Assembly: GCF_000379105.1 (NCBI RefSeq)
Contig: NZ_KB900609.1
Coordinates: 5,034,438-5,098,437 of the forward strand
DNA: 64,000 nt
Direction of reading: 5' to 3'
From: Methylobacterium sp. WSM2598
GTDB lineage: Bacteria > Pseudomonadota > Alphaproteobacteria > Rhizobiales > Beijerinckiaceae
The notes beneath the pieces were generated by a model. That model saw only the letters and a program-made list of their open reading frames with translations, ran no database searches and was not told the DNA's origin. Made by a program: the position numbers and the translations under genes. Below, one piece after another: positions 51,083-59,926 of the stretch. Numbering within the stretch: position 1 is the first letter of the stretch; the number at the start of each line of letters is the position of its first letter.

Positions 51083-52987
51083 GTGTCGGTTCGCGCCATC
51101 GGCTGGCTCGCCGGCCTTCCTCTCCTGGCCATTCTCGGCATCGGCGCCGCGCGGATCGCCGAGACGCGGCTCGACGCGACGCTCGCGGCCCCGGCCGAGG
51201 CGCTCGCGGCCGCCACCTTCGGGGAGGCGGCGGAGCCCTGGCTGCGCGTCGAGCGGCGGGGGCGCGACCTCGTCGCCCTCGGCGACGCGCCGACGCCGCC
51301 CGAGCGCGAGGCCGCCCTCGACCGCCTGGGCGAACTCCCGGGCCTGCGCCGCCTGATCGACCGCCTCGGCGTCGTCGCCGAGCAGAGCCCCTTCGTCTGG
51401 ACGGTCCAGCGCCGGGCGCCGGACCGCATCGACCTGCGCGGCCACCGCCCGGCCGAGATGAAGCACGACGCGCTCGCCTCGCGCCTCGGCCCGCTCCTGC
51501 CCGAGGGCGTGGCGCTGCACGATGCCGCCCGCTCCGCCCGCGGGGCGCCGCCGGGCTTCGCCGAGGCCGCGTCCTTCCTCGTCGCGCAGGTGGCGCGGCT
51601 CGGCCCCGGCGCCACCGCCACCCTGCGCGACCGCACCCTGTCGCTCCAGGGCGAGGCCGCCGCCCTCGGCGATTACGAGGCCGTGCGGGCAGCCCTCGCG
51701 GCTCCGCCCGCGGGCTTCGGCCTCGGCGAGGTCGCCCTCGTCCCCGCGACCGTGAAGCCCTTCACGTGGTCGGCCACGCGCCTCCCGGACGGCCGCATCC
51801 GCCTCGACGGCTACACGGTCTCCGAGGCGGACCGGGCCGCGATCCTGGCCGCCGCCCGCGACCTCGCCGGGGGCGCGGCGGTCGAGGATGCCATGCGCAC
51901 CGCCCGCGGCCTGCCGCCCGGCCTCGAGACCCGCGCCCTGATCGCCCGCGCCTTCGCGGCCCTGGCGCTGGTGCGCGAGGGCACGGTCGCCCTCGACGGC
52001 ACCGCCCTGTCGGTGCGCGGCGCGGCGATCGACGCCCAGGCGGTGCAGGAGGCCGACGCCCTCGCCACCGGCAGCCTGCCGGAGGGGCTCGCCCCGGGCC
52101 GCGCCGAGCTGACCGCGAGCCCGGTCTCGCCCTACCGCGTCGCGATCCGGCGGGACGCCGAGACGGTCACGCTCACCGGCCACCTGCCCGATGCGGAGAC
52201 CCGGGCGGCCCTGCTCGCGGCCCTGCGCCCGCACTTCTTCGGCGAGCGCATCGTCGACCGCACCCGCCTCTCGGGCGGCGCGCCAGAGGGCCTCCTCGCC
52301 GCGCTGCGGGCGGCGGCCGTCCCGCTCGGCCAGCTCGCCCGCGGGGAGGTCGCGGTGACGGACCGGGACCTGCGCCTCACCGGCGAGAGCCTCTATGCCG
52401 AGAGCGCCCGGCGCCTCTCCGAGACCGGGCAGCGCCTCGCCCCGGAGGGTTGGCGCGTCGCCGTGGAGGTGCGGGCGAAGGACGCCCCGGTGCGCCGCGA
52501 CGCCGCCTCCTGCCGCAGCGCCTTCGCGGAGCGCGTCGCCGCCCACACCGTGCGCTTCGCCCCGGGCAGCGCGGACCTGCAGCCGGATTTCTACGCCGCC
52601 CTCGACGACCTCGCGGATCTCGCCCGGACCTGCCCGGGCAGCCGGATCGAGGTGGCGGGCCACGACGACCCGCCCGGGACGGCGCCCGCCAAGGCACCCG
52701 AGAAGCCACCCGAGAAGCCACCCGAGAAGCCGCCCGAGAAGCCGCCCGCCAAACCCTCCGCCAAGCCGCCCGCGGCGAGGGCCGAGAAGCCCGGCAAGGG
52801 CAAGGCCGACGCGAAGGCGGAGCCCAAGACGGAGCCCGCGCCGGCCGAGCCGGACCTGACGCTCGCGCAGCGCCGCGCCGCCGCGATCGTCGATTACCTG
52901 CTCAAGGCCGGCGTGCCGGCCGACCGGGTCGCCACCGTGACGGGCGAGGCGGCGCAGCGCGCCGTCGCCTTCGCGTTGCGCTCCTGA
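51083..52987 (+). CDS. Membrane-anchored BON-like/OmpA protein with split OmpA domain
   Basis: A 634-residue protein starting at GTG 51083. An N-terminal membrane anchor (AIGWLAGLPLLAILGIGAA) is followed by several BON-like repeats (each about 75 residues; for example ATLRDRTLSLQGEAAALGDY, GTVALDGTALSVRGAAIDAQ, GEVAVTDRDLRLTGESLYAE). The OmpA-type C-terminal domain begins HTVRFAPGSADLQPDFYAAL and RIEVAGHDDPPG. It is interrupted by about 60 residues rich in Lys, Pro and Glu (KPPEKPPEKPPEKPPAKP type) and resumes LTLAQRRAAAIVDYLLKAGV. It presumably binds peptidoglycan. The next gene starts 10 bases after its stop. Confidence 0.8.
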   Translation: MSVRAIGWLAGLPLLAILGIGAARIAETRLDATLAAPAEALAAATFGEAAEPWLRVERRGRDLVALGDAPTPPEREAALDRLGELPGLRRLIDRLGVVAEQSPFVWTVQRRAPDRIDLRGHRPAEMKHDALASRLGPLLPEGVALHDAARSARGAPPGFAEAASFLVAQVARLGPGATATLRDRTLSLQGEAAALGDYEAVRAALAAPPAGFGLGEVALVPATVKPFTWSATRLPDGRIRLDGYTVSEADRAAILAAARDLAGGAAVEDAMRTARGLPPGLETRALIARAFAALALVREGTVALDGTALSVRGAAIDAQAVQEADALATGSLPEGLAPGRAELTASPVSPYRVAIRRDAETVTLTGHLPDAETRAALLAALRPHFFGERIVDRTRLSGGAPEGLLAALRAAAVPLGQLARGEVAVTDRDLRLTGESLYAESARRLSETGQRLAPEGWRVAVEVRAKDAPVRRDAASCRSAFAERVAAHTVRFAPGSADLQPDFYAALDDLADLARTCPGSRIEVAGHDDPPGTAPAKAPEKPPEKPPEKPPEKPPAKPSAKPPAARAEKPGKGKADAKAEPKTEPAPAEPDLTLAQRRAAAIVDYLLKAGVPADRVATVTGEAAQRAVAFALRS

Positions 52988-52997
52988 GGGCGGCCCG

Positions 52998-53285
52998 ATG
53001 ACGGTTCTCCTCGCCGCCCTCTGGCCGACCTGCCTCGTGGCCCTGCTCCTCGGGGCGGGGACTGGCTGGCTCGCCGGCCGGCCGGCGGGGCGGGCCTCGC
53101 GCCTCGCCGCGCTCGCGGTGGCGGCCCTGGCCGGCCTCGCGGCGGGCGTCGCCGCCTCCGGCCTCGTGCCGGGGCGCGCGGGCCTCGCGGTCGAGGTCGC
53201 CGCCCTGCTCCTGATCCCCTACGCGGCCGGCTGCGGCCTCGGTGCCCTGCGGCCCCGGCGGGCGCGGGCCGCTCCGCCTGCCTGA
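52998..53285 (+). CDS. Small membrane protein, stop codon supplied by a repeat
   Basis: A 95-residue protein with three hydrophobic segments (VLLAALWPTCLVALLLGAG, LAALAVAALAGLAAGVAASG, LAVEVAALLLIPYAAGCGL). It follows the OmpA-type gene by 10 bases, so the two are probably co-transcribed. The TGA stop is the first triplet of a truncated palindromic repeat arm (TGATCCGGGATCCGC). Function unknown. Confidence 0.6.
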   Translation: MTVLLAALWPTCLVALLLGAGTGWLAGRPAGRASRLAALAVAALAGLAAGVAASGLVPGRAGLAVEVAALLLIPYAAGCGLGALRPRRARAAPPA

Positions 53286-53297
53286 TCCGGGATCCGC
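53283..53297 (+). repeat. Solo arm of the TGATCCGGGATCC repeat
   Basis: Only the first arm, TGATCCGGGATCCGC, is present. The other arm and the second module are missing, and the following 200 bases hold nothing recognisable. Its TGA is the stop codon of the small membrane protein. Confidence 0.65.
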
Positions 53298-53515
53298 GTT
53301 ACAGCGTTCCTCATGCTGACGCTCGCGCCTCGGCATGAGGAAGAGGGGGGGTGCCGCGCGGGGTGTGCCATGGCGGATCCGGCAAATGAATCGGCAAGAC
53401 GATCGAACCCCGCCGCCATCGGCTGCACTGGCCCGATCGCCACCGCGCGTCCGAATTTCCCCGCACAGCGGTGCCGGACGCGTCGTGCTCTGCTTCCGAG
53501 CGCGCCGAGGGCGCC

Positions 53516-53803
53516 CTACGAGACCGCCCGCAGCTTGTCGGCCATGCTCTGCGCCTTGTCCCGGCGCGTGCCGAAGGTCATGGTGTAGAAGACCCGCTGG
53601 ACGCCGAGTTCGGCGAGCCGCGCCTCGCAGCGCTCGATGAGCTGGCAGATGTCGGCGAGTTCCCCCTCGATGTTGGTGCCGTTGGCGTGCATCTCCGCCT
53701 CGAGGGGGCTCGCGTCGATCAGGGCCTTGATCTCCCGCACGTAGGGAGAGACCGAGGGCCCGACGCCCATCGGGACGATGCACAGATCCGCGACGACTCT
53801 CAT
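53516..53803 (-). CDS. MTH1187-family thiamine-binding protein
   Basis: A 95-residue ferredoxin-like-fold protein: VVADLCIVPMGVGPSVSPYV, REIKALIDASPLEAEMHANG, TNIEGELADICQLIERCEAR, QRVFYTMTFGTRRDKAQSMA. This is the DUF77/MTH1187 group that binds thiamine or related pyrimidines and forms tetramers. No thiamine transport gene is adjacent. It reads away from the Slt-like gene on the same strand, 140 bases downstream of it. Confidence 0.85.
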   Translation of the reverse strand: MRVVADLCIVPMGVGPSVSPYVREIKALIDASPLEAEMHANGTNIEGELADICQLIERCEARLAELGVQRVFYTMTFGTRRDKAQSMADKLRAVS

Positions 53804-53943
53804 GATCGGCTCTCTCCGTCCTCGCGGGCGCCGGGGCGCGGGCCGCGCCCGGGCCAACGCCCGCTCGTCCGGACGGTTCTCGCCGAGCCGCGGGCCTTCT
53901 CCAAGCCGCGGCCCTTCGCCAAGCCGCGGCTCTCCCCCAAGCC

Positions 53944-56220
53944 TCAGCGCCCGCCGCGATGCAGGTCGCTCTCGATCAGCAGGGCGCTGCGCCCCTCCAG
54001 CCGGCTGCGGTAGACCTGGAGGTTCTCGGTCACGCGCTGGACGTAGTTGCGGGTCTCCGTGAAGGGAATGCGCTCGACCCAGTCGATCGGGTCGACCCTG
54101 GGATCGCGCGGGTCGCCGTAGGCGTCGATCCACTTCTTCACGTTGCCGCCGCCGGCGTTGTAGGAGGCGAAGGCCAGGATGTAGGAGCCGCGCCAATCCT
54201 CCATCAGCTCGCCCAGATGGGCCTGGCCGAGGCGGGCATTGTAGGCCGGGTCGCTCAGGAGCCGGCCCGCGTCGAAGGCGGCGCTCACCCGCCGGGCGGT
54301 GCGCTGGGCCGTCGCCGGCATCATCTGCATCAGGCCGCGGGCGCCCACGCTCGACTGCGCCTTCGGGTCGAACTGGCTCTCCTGGCGGGCGATGGCGAAG
54401 ACCATGGCCCGCTCGACCTGCGGCACCGCCGAGAAGGCCTCGTAGGACGGGATGCCGTTCACCGGATAGGCGTGCTGGTCGAGGGGCAGGCCGCGCTGGA
54501 CCGCGACCTTGCCGAGCGCCACCAGGGCGCGGGGATCGTTGTCGGCCGCCGCCACGTCGCCGAGGGCGGCGAGTTCGGCCGGGTCGCTCAGCCGATGCGC
54601 GAGGTCGATGTAGAGGGGCAGCGCCTGCTCGCGCAGGCCCGCCGCCGCGAGGAACCGCAGGGCGCGGATCACGGGCTGCGCCTCGAAGGCCCGGCGCGCG
54701 GCCTCGTCGAGGGGGGCGGCGTGGCGCAGGGCGAGGGTGTCCTGGCCGAGCTTCGCCCGGGCGAGCTGGCCGTAATAGGCGATCGGCTGCGCGGCGGCGC
54801 GCTCGTAGAAGGTCCTGGCCTCGGCCGGCTGGTTCAGCGCCTCGGCGGCGCGCCCCTGCCAGTAGGCGGCCCGGGCGATCGAGATCGGGGTCTCGGCGAC
54901 GGCGGCGGCGGCCGCGAAGTGCCGGGCGCCCAGCGCCGCATCCTGCAGGAAGCGCAGGGCGATCCAGCCGGCGTGGAACTCCGCCTCGATGCGCTTCTCC
55001 ACCGCCCGTGCGCTGTGCCCCGCCACGACCGCGTAGGCATTCCTCGCGTCGCCCTGGTCGAGGAGCTTGCGCGCCACGATCCGGCGCTCGATCCACCACT
55101 CGTCGGGATCGACCAGCACCTCCGGGTTGCGCGGCGCGCTCATCAGCACGGCGGCCGCCTCGGCCGGCCTGTCGAGCCGGCGCAGGAGCTGCGCGCGGGA
55201 GAACAGGAACGAGGAATCGCCGCGCAGGCTCGGCGGCACGGCGTCGAGGAGGCTCTGCGCGTTGGCGGCCTTGGCCTCGACGGCGCGGCGCGCCCGCACC
55301 AGGGTGCCGTAGCTCTTGCCCGCGTAGGTCGCGGCGCGGCCGGCGGCCTCCCAATCCTCCTTCATCAGGGCCCGCTCCATGCGGGCGCGGTGGTCGACCT
55401 CGGTGATCGCGCCCGGGAAGGCGTCGAGCACCTTGAGTTCGAGGGTGCGGCCGAAGCCGTCCTCGCGCCAGAGGTCGCGCGCGAGGGCGGCGGCGTCCTC
55501 GTCGAGGCCGTCGGCCTTGAGGGCGAGGGCGAGGGCGAACTTGCCGGGCGGGCTCGCGGGGCGGCGGGCGGCGAAGTAGGCGCGCACGATCCCCGGCGCC
55601 TTGCGCTGGCTCAGCAGCGCCTCCTCGGCCCGGCGCCGGATCACCGCGCCGGCCGGCCAGTCGGGGTTGTCGCGGATGAAGGCCACGATGCGCTCGAACC
55701 CGATCCCCGCGCCCGAGCGGATCGCCACCCAGTCGAGCAGGGCGCGCTGGGCCGGATCCGCGAGGGCGTCCCGCAGGCGGTCGCCCTCCTCGACCTTGCC
55801 CCGGCGGTAGGCGTCGATCGCGTTGCGCAGGGCCGGCGCGTCCACCTCGACGGCGGGCGTCGGGCGGCCCGGATCGGGCACGCTCGGCACGGGCGCCCGC
55901 GGGGCGACGGCGGCGTCCGGCACCGGGAAGGGGAGGGGCACGGACGGGTCGGCCGAGGCGTAGGCGGCGGCCGCCTGCGGCACCGCCGGGGCGAGGCGCC
56001 CGGCGGCGGCGGTGGCGGGCGCGTCCTCGGGGCCGGCCGTGGCGCGCAGGCCCCCGGCGATCTCCGGGGACTCGGCCGCCGGCGCCTCGGCCCGGGCGGG
56101 CAGGCCCTCGCCGTCCGGGTCGGCGGCCCGCACGGCGGGGCCGGGCGGGAGGGCGAGGGCCGTCCCGCAGGCGAGAAGCGCGAGGGTCGCGAGGCGGCGC
56201 CGTCGGGGCGGGAGCTGCAT
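53944..56220 (-). CDS. Soluble lytic murein transglycosylase (Slt70-like)
   Basis: A 758-residue periplasmic enzyme. The signal peptide covers LATLALLACGTALALPPGPA. A Pro/Ala-rich stretch follows, then a long superhelical U-domain of helical repeats (about 130-600). The C-terminal catalytic GH23 domain (about 610-745) reads IARQESQFDPKAQSSVGARG with the catalytic Glu in RQES, LMQMMPATA, and FASYNAGGGNVKKWI. It cleaves the MurNAc-GlcNAc bond to 1,6-anhydro products during wall turnover. The ATG at 56220 is preferred because the signal peptide starts there. Confidence 0.9.
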   Translation of the reverse strand: MQLPPRRRRLATLALLACGTALALPPGPAVRAADPDGEGLPARAEAPAAESPEIAGGLRATAGPEDAPATAAAGRLAPAVPQAAAAYASADPSVPLPFPVPDAAVAPRAPVPSVPDPGRPTPAVEVDAPALRNAIDAYRRGKVEEGDRLRDALADPAQRALLDWVAIRSGAGIGFERIVAFIRDNPDWPAGAVIRRRAEEALLSQRKAPGIVRAYFAARRPASPPGKFALALALKADGLDEDAAALARDLWREDGFGRTLELKVLDAFPGAITEVDHRARMERALMKEDWEAAGRAATYAGKSYGTLVRARRAVEAKAANAQSLLDAVPPSLRGDSSFLFSRAQLLRRLDRPAEAAAVLMSAPRNPEVLVDPDEWWIERRIVARKLLDQGDARNAYAVVAGHSARAVEKRIEAEFHAGWIALRFLQDAALGARHFAAAAAVAETPISIARAAYWQGRAAEALNQPAEARTFYERAAAQPIAYYGQLARAKLGQDTLALRHAAPLDEAARRAFEAQPVIRALRFLAAAGLREQALPLYIDLAHRLSDPAELAALGDVAAADNDPRALVALGKVAVQRGLPLDQHAYPVNGIPSYEAFSAVPQVERAMVFAIARQESQFDPKAQSSVGARGLMQMMPATAQRTARRVSAAFDAGRLLSDPAYNARLGQAHLGELMEDWRGSYILAFASYNAGGGNVKKWIDAYGDPRDPRVDPIDWVERIPFTETRNYVQRVTENLQVYRSRLEGRSALLIESDLHRGGR

Positions 56221-56383
56221 CGTCGTCGTTCCCCTATGCGAGAGCGGACACGCCATGGTGGAAGCGGTGCGTTAAGAAGGCATTAACCGTGTGCGTCGCG
56301 GTTTGCGCCGGCGCACATGACGGCCTATGTGTCGGGCGAGGCGGCCTGGCCGCGGCAGCCCCGTCCGAGCGAGGACCTGTTCC

Positions 56384-57286
56384 ATGACGTCGACGCCGAT
56401 TTCGCAGCGCCTGAGAGGCTCGCTCACGGCCCTGGTGACCCCGTTCCGCGACGGAGCCTTCGACGAGGCGGCGTTCCGGCGATTCGTGGCGTGGCAGATC
56501 GAGCATGGCACGCACGGCCTCGTGCCGGTCGGCACGACCGGGGAGAGCCCGACCCTGAGCCATGCCGAGCACGACCGGGTGGTCGAGGCCTGCATCGACG
56601 AGGCGGGCGGCCGGGTGCCGGTGGTCGCCGGCGCCGGCTCGAACTCCACCGCCGAGGCGATCGAGCGCGCCCGTCATGCGGAGAAGGCCGGGGCTGACGC
56701 GGTCCTCATCGTCACGCCCTATTACAACAAGCCGACCCAGGAAGGGCTGTACCAGCACTTCAAGGCGGTGAACGACGCAATCGGCATTCCCATCTTGATC
56801 TACAACATCCCAGCCCGCTCGGTGATCGATATGTCGGTCGACACGATGCGGCGCCTGTACGAATTGCGCAATATCGCGGGCGTGAAGGATGCCACCGCCA
56901 ACGTGGCTCGCGTCAGCCTTCAGCGCCAAGCGATGGGAGAAGACTTCATCCAACTTTCTGGCGAAGATGCGACGGCGCTCGGCTTCATGGCGCATGGCGG
57001 GCACGGCTGCATCTCGGTGACCTCGAACGTGGCGCCGCGCCTCTGCGCCGACTTCCAGGAGGCCTGCCTCGCGGGCAAGTACCGGGCGGCCCTGCGCCTT
57101 CAGGACCGGCTGATGCCGCTCCACACCAACCTCTTCGTCGAGACCAACCCGTCGCCGGCCAAGTACGCGCTCGCGCGGCTCGGCCTGATGGACGAGGAGG
57201 TGCGCCTGCCCCTGGTCCCGCTCGGGGAGGCGGGGCGGCGCGCGGTCGACGGCGCCTTGCGCGACGCCGGCCTCTCCAACACCTGA
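56384..57286 (+). CDS. dapA: 4-hydroxy-tetrahydrodipicolinate synthase
   Basis: A 300-residue TIM-barrel aldolase that condenses pyruvate with aspartate semialdehyde in lysine and diaminopimelate synthesis. The Schiff-base Lys is K168 (AGVKDATAN). The proton-relay Tyr is Y140 (LIYNIPAR), with T51/T52 in VGTTGESPTL, and R145 binds the substrate carboxylate. YYNKPTQEGL is also diagnostic. It lies 48 bases before smpB, a pairing seen in many alphaproteobacteria, and probably shares its transcript. Confidence 0.97.
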   Translation: MTSTPISQRLRGSLTALVTPFRDGAFDEAAFRRFVAWQIEHGTHGLVPVGTTGESPTLSHAEHDRVVEACIDEAGGRVPVVAGAGSNSTAEAIERARHAEKAGADAVLIVTPYYNKPTQEGLYQHFKAVNDAIGIPILIYNIPARSVIDMSVDTMRRLYELRNIAGVKDATANVARVSLQRQAMGEDFIQLSGEDATALGFMAHGGHGCISVTSNVAPRLCADFQEACLAGKYRAALRLQDRLMPLHTNLFVETNPSPAKYALARLGLMDEEVRLPLVPLGEAGRRAVDGALRDAGLSNT

Positions 57287-57334
57287 CCCCCGTGACGCGC
57301 CGGCGCCCCGCCGGCGCCTGAGAAGAGCCCGTCA

Positions 57335-57808
57335 ATGGCCCCGAAAGCCGACCCCGCCCGCCGCGTCGTCGCCGACAACCGCAAGGCCCGCTTCCACTAC
57401 GAGATCACCGACACGGTCGAGGCGGGCATCGCGCTCACCGGCACCGAGGTGAAGTCCCTGCGCGGCGGCAAGGCCACGATCGGGGAGGCCTATGCGGGCC
57501 CGTCGGGCGACGAGTTCTTCCTGTTCAACGCCTACATTCCCGAATACCTCGAGGCCAACCGCTTCAACCACGAGACCAAGCGGCCCCGCCGCCTGCTGCT
57601 GCACCGGCGCCAGATCAACAAGTTCCTGGGGGCGACGCAGCGCGAGGGCTACACGGTCATCCCGCTCAAGATCTACTTCAACGAGCGCGGCCGGGCGAAG
57701 GTGGAGCTCGGGCTCGGGCGGGGCAAGAAGCTGCACGACAAGCGCGAGACCGCCAAGGAGCGCGACTGGCAGCGCGACAAGGCGCGGCTGATGCGCGACA
57801 AGGGCTGA
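57335..57808 (+). CDS. smpB: SsrA-binding protein SmpB
   Basis: A 157-residue RNA-binding protein required for tmRNA rescue of stalled ribosomes. The OB-fold core is intact (VVADNRKARFHYEITDTVEA, GIALTGTEVKSLRGGKATIG, EANRFNHETKRPRRLLLHR), as is the basic C-terminal tail KKLHDKRETAKERDWQRDKA that folds in the mRNA channel. The length is typical. It follows dapA. The ssrA gene is not in this window. Confidence 0.97.
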   Translation: MAPKADPARRVVADNRKARFHYEITDTVEAGIALTGTEVKSLRGGKATIGEAYAGPSGDEFFLFNAYIPEYLEANRFNHETKRPRRLLLHRRQINKFLGATQREGYTVIPLKIYFNERGRAKVELGLGRGKKLHDKRETAKERDWQRDKARLMRDKG

Positions 57809-58009
57809 TCCGTTTTTCTCCCAAGTCATTGGCTTGGATCGAGCTTTCGAGAGGATCGACGGCCCGACGGCTCCGCATCCCGGGCCTCTGGCATGAGCGG
57901 GGGCGCCTCGGGTCGGTCCGCGATCCGGAGGGCGCCGGATCGTCGCGGCGGGGGAACCGACCGGCGCGGTCGCGGTTCGACTGGACCGCGCCACGTGACC
58001 CGAGGTGAG

Positions 58010-59884
58010 ATGATGCGGCCTGCCCGCCTGCTGCTCCTGACCGGAACGATCCTGCCCGCCCTCCTCGTCCAGCCGCTCCCCGGGCGGGCCGATCCCGGCG
58101 CCGCGGCGGCCATCCGGATGGCCCAAGCTGGCACGGAGCGCGGCGGCGTGGAGCGCGGCGGCCCCGATCACGGCCCTGAACGCGGAGCGCGGCCCGAGCC
58201 GCGGGAGCGCGGCCCCGAGCGGGCGGCGCCCCCGGTCGAGCGCGGCGAGCGGGCTCCCGAACCGCGCGAGCGGGCGCCCCAGCGGGCGGCGCCGCCGGCC
58301 GAACGCCAGACTCCCCCGCGGGAGGCCCCGGCCCGCGAAGCCCCGCCGCACGAGGCGTCGCGCGGCGAGCGTCCGGCGCCGCGCCCGGAGCGGGAGCCGG
58401 CCGAGCGTCCCGAGCCGGCCCGTCCCCAGGCTCCGCCGCCAGACGCCCGCCAGCCGGAGCGCCCCACGCCGCCGCGCCCGCCCGAGGCGACGCCGCCCCG
58501 CGACGAGCGCCCGCGCGCGCCCGAGCGCCCGGCGGCGCGGCCCCCGGAGCCGCCCCGGCCGCCGGCCACGCCCGAGCGGCCCGCCCAGGCCCGCCCGACG
58601 CCCCCGGTGCCGAGCGAGCCCGGGCGCCCGCCGGCCCCGCCGGCGGAGCCCGGCCAGCCGCGGGAGCGGCCCGGCGAGGCGCATCCGGGCGCCGGCGCGC
58701 CGGATCGTCCGCAGGGAGCGCCCGCGCGGCCGGGGCAGGCGGCCCCGACCCCGCCGCAGGCGGCTCCAAACCCGCCGCAGGCGGCCCCGACCCCGCCGCC
58801 CGCCGGAAGCCCCGCCGTCCCGCCGGGCGCGCCGACCCGGCCGCAGCCGGACCCGGCCGGACCGGGCGCCGCGCCGCTGCCGGTGCCGGGCGCGCCCGGC
58901 CGGGATGGCCGCGACCGCCGCGACGGCGCCGAGCGCCGCGACGACGCGGAATCCATCCCCGGCGGCTTCCGCCGCAGCGACGTGGAGGTGCGCAGCTACG
59001 ACGAGGTCCGCCGCGCCCGCCGCGAGGTCAACGAGGGCGGCCGGCTGGTCATCCGCGAGCCCGGCCGGGTGATCGTGCGCGAGAACGACCGCACCTTCAT
59101 CCGCCACGACGAGACGGAGCGGTTCCGGTCCCTCGATCGCGACGCCCGCGTCGAGCGCCGCGGCCGCGACGTGGTCACGATCATCGACCGGCCCGGCGGC
59201 GACCAGATCGTCACGGTGGTGGACGAGGACGGCCGGCTCCTGCGCCGCAGCCGCCGGGCGCGGGACGGCCGCGAGGTCGTGCTGATCGACAACACCTTCG
59301 AGGGCCGTCCGCGGCCGATCGAGCGCGACGTGGTGGTGCTGCCGCCCCCCGAGATCCGCATTCCCCGCGAGCGCTACGTGGTGGAGGCGGAGCGGGCCGA
59401 CGAGGGCCTGATCTACGAGACCCTCACGGCGCCGCCGGTCGCCCCGGTGGAGCGGCGCTACACGCTCGACGAGGTGCGCTCCAGCCCGAGCCTGCGCGCC
59501 CGGATGCGCAGCGTCGACATCGACACGATCACCTTCGAGACCGGCTCCTGGCAGGTCGCCCCCGACCAGGCGCGGCGCCTCGCGGCGATCGCGGAGGCGA
59601 TCCGGCGGGCGGTCGAGCACAACCCGCAGGAGGTGTTCCTCATCGAGGGCCACACGGACGCGGTCGGCAGCGACGTCGACAACCTCTCGCTCTCCGACCG
59701 GCGGGCGCAGGAGGTCGCCGCGGTGCTCACCCGGGACTTCCGCGTGCCGCCCGAGAACCTGACCACCCAGGGCTACGGCGAGCAGTACCTGAAGGTGAAC
59801 ACCCAGGAGGCGAACCGCGAGAACCGCAGGGTGACGGCGCGGCGGATCACGCCGCTGATCCAGCAGCAGGCCGGGCGGCCCTAG
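58010..59884 (+). CDS. OmpA-family protein with long Pro/Arg/Glu-rich linker
   Basis: A 624-residue exported protein. The signal peptide is near residues 1-28 (RLLLLTGTILPALLVQPLPG). A roughly 270-residue disordered region rich in Pro, Arg, Ala and Glu follows (PERGARPEPRERGPERAAPP, repeats of PPQAAP). A middle domain (320-480) reads REVNEGGRLVIREPGRVIVR and DQIVTVVDEDGRLLRRSRRA. The C-terminal OmpA-like domain (about 500-615) has IDTITFETGSWQVAPDQARR, FLIEGHTDAVGSDVDNLSLS and NREN.R. It should anchor to peptidoglycan. Two adjacent ATGs (58010, 58013) serve as the start. Confidence 0.85.
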   Translation: MMRPARLLLLTGTILPALLVQPLPGRADPGAAAAIRMAQAGTERGGVERGGPDHGPERGARPEPRERGPERAAPPVERGERAPEPRERAPQRAAPPAERQTPPREAPAREAPPHEASRGERPAPRPEREPAERPEPARPQAPPPDARQPERPTPPRPPEATPPRDERPRAPERPAARPPEPPRPPATPERPAQARPTPPVPSEPGRPPAPPAEPGQPRERPGEAHPGAGAPDRPQGAPARPGQAAPTPPQAAPNPPQAAPTPPPAGSPAVPPGAPTRPQPDPAGPGAAPLPVPGAPGRDGRDRRDGAERRDDAESIPGGFRRSDVEVRSYDEVRRARREVNEGGRLVIREPGRVIVRENDRTFIRHDETERFRSLDRDARVERRGRDVVTIIDRPGGDQIVTVVDEDGRLLRRSRRARDGREVVLIDNTFEGRPRPIERDVVVLPPPEIRIPRERYVVEAERADEGLIYETLTAPPVAPVERRYTLDEVRSSPSLRARMRSVDIDTITFETGSWQVAPDQARRLAAIAEAIRRAVEHNPQEVFLIEGHTDAVGSDVDNLSLSDRRAQEVAAVLTRDFRVPPENLTTQGYGEQYLKVNTQEANRENRRVTARRITPLIQQQAGRP

Positions 59885-59926
59885 GGCTCCTTCGGACGGG
59901 CGCCGCGGCGGCCCGGGGGCCGCCGC

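Noticed and set aside
48875..52663. A minus-strand open frame of more than 1,200 codons opposite the glycosyltransferase and OmpA-type genes
   Set aside because: It lies antisense to two clearly recognisable genes, its product is Arg/Gly/Ala-rich without motifs, and such frames are expected from GC-rich third positions.
53959..56286. A 775-codon plus-strand frame opposite the lytic transglycosylase
   Set aside because: Shadow of a high-GC gene; the transglycosylase on the minus strand has a signal peptide and catalytic motifs.
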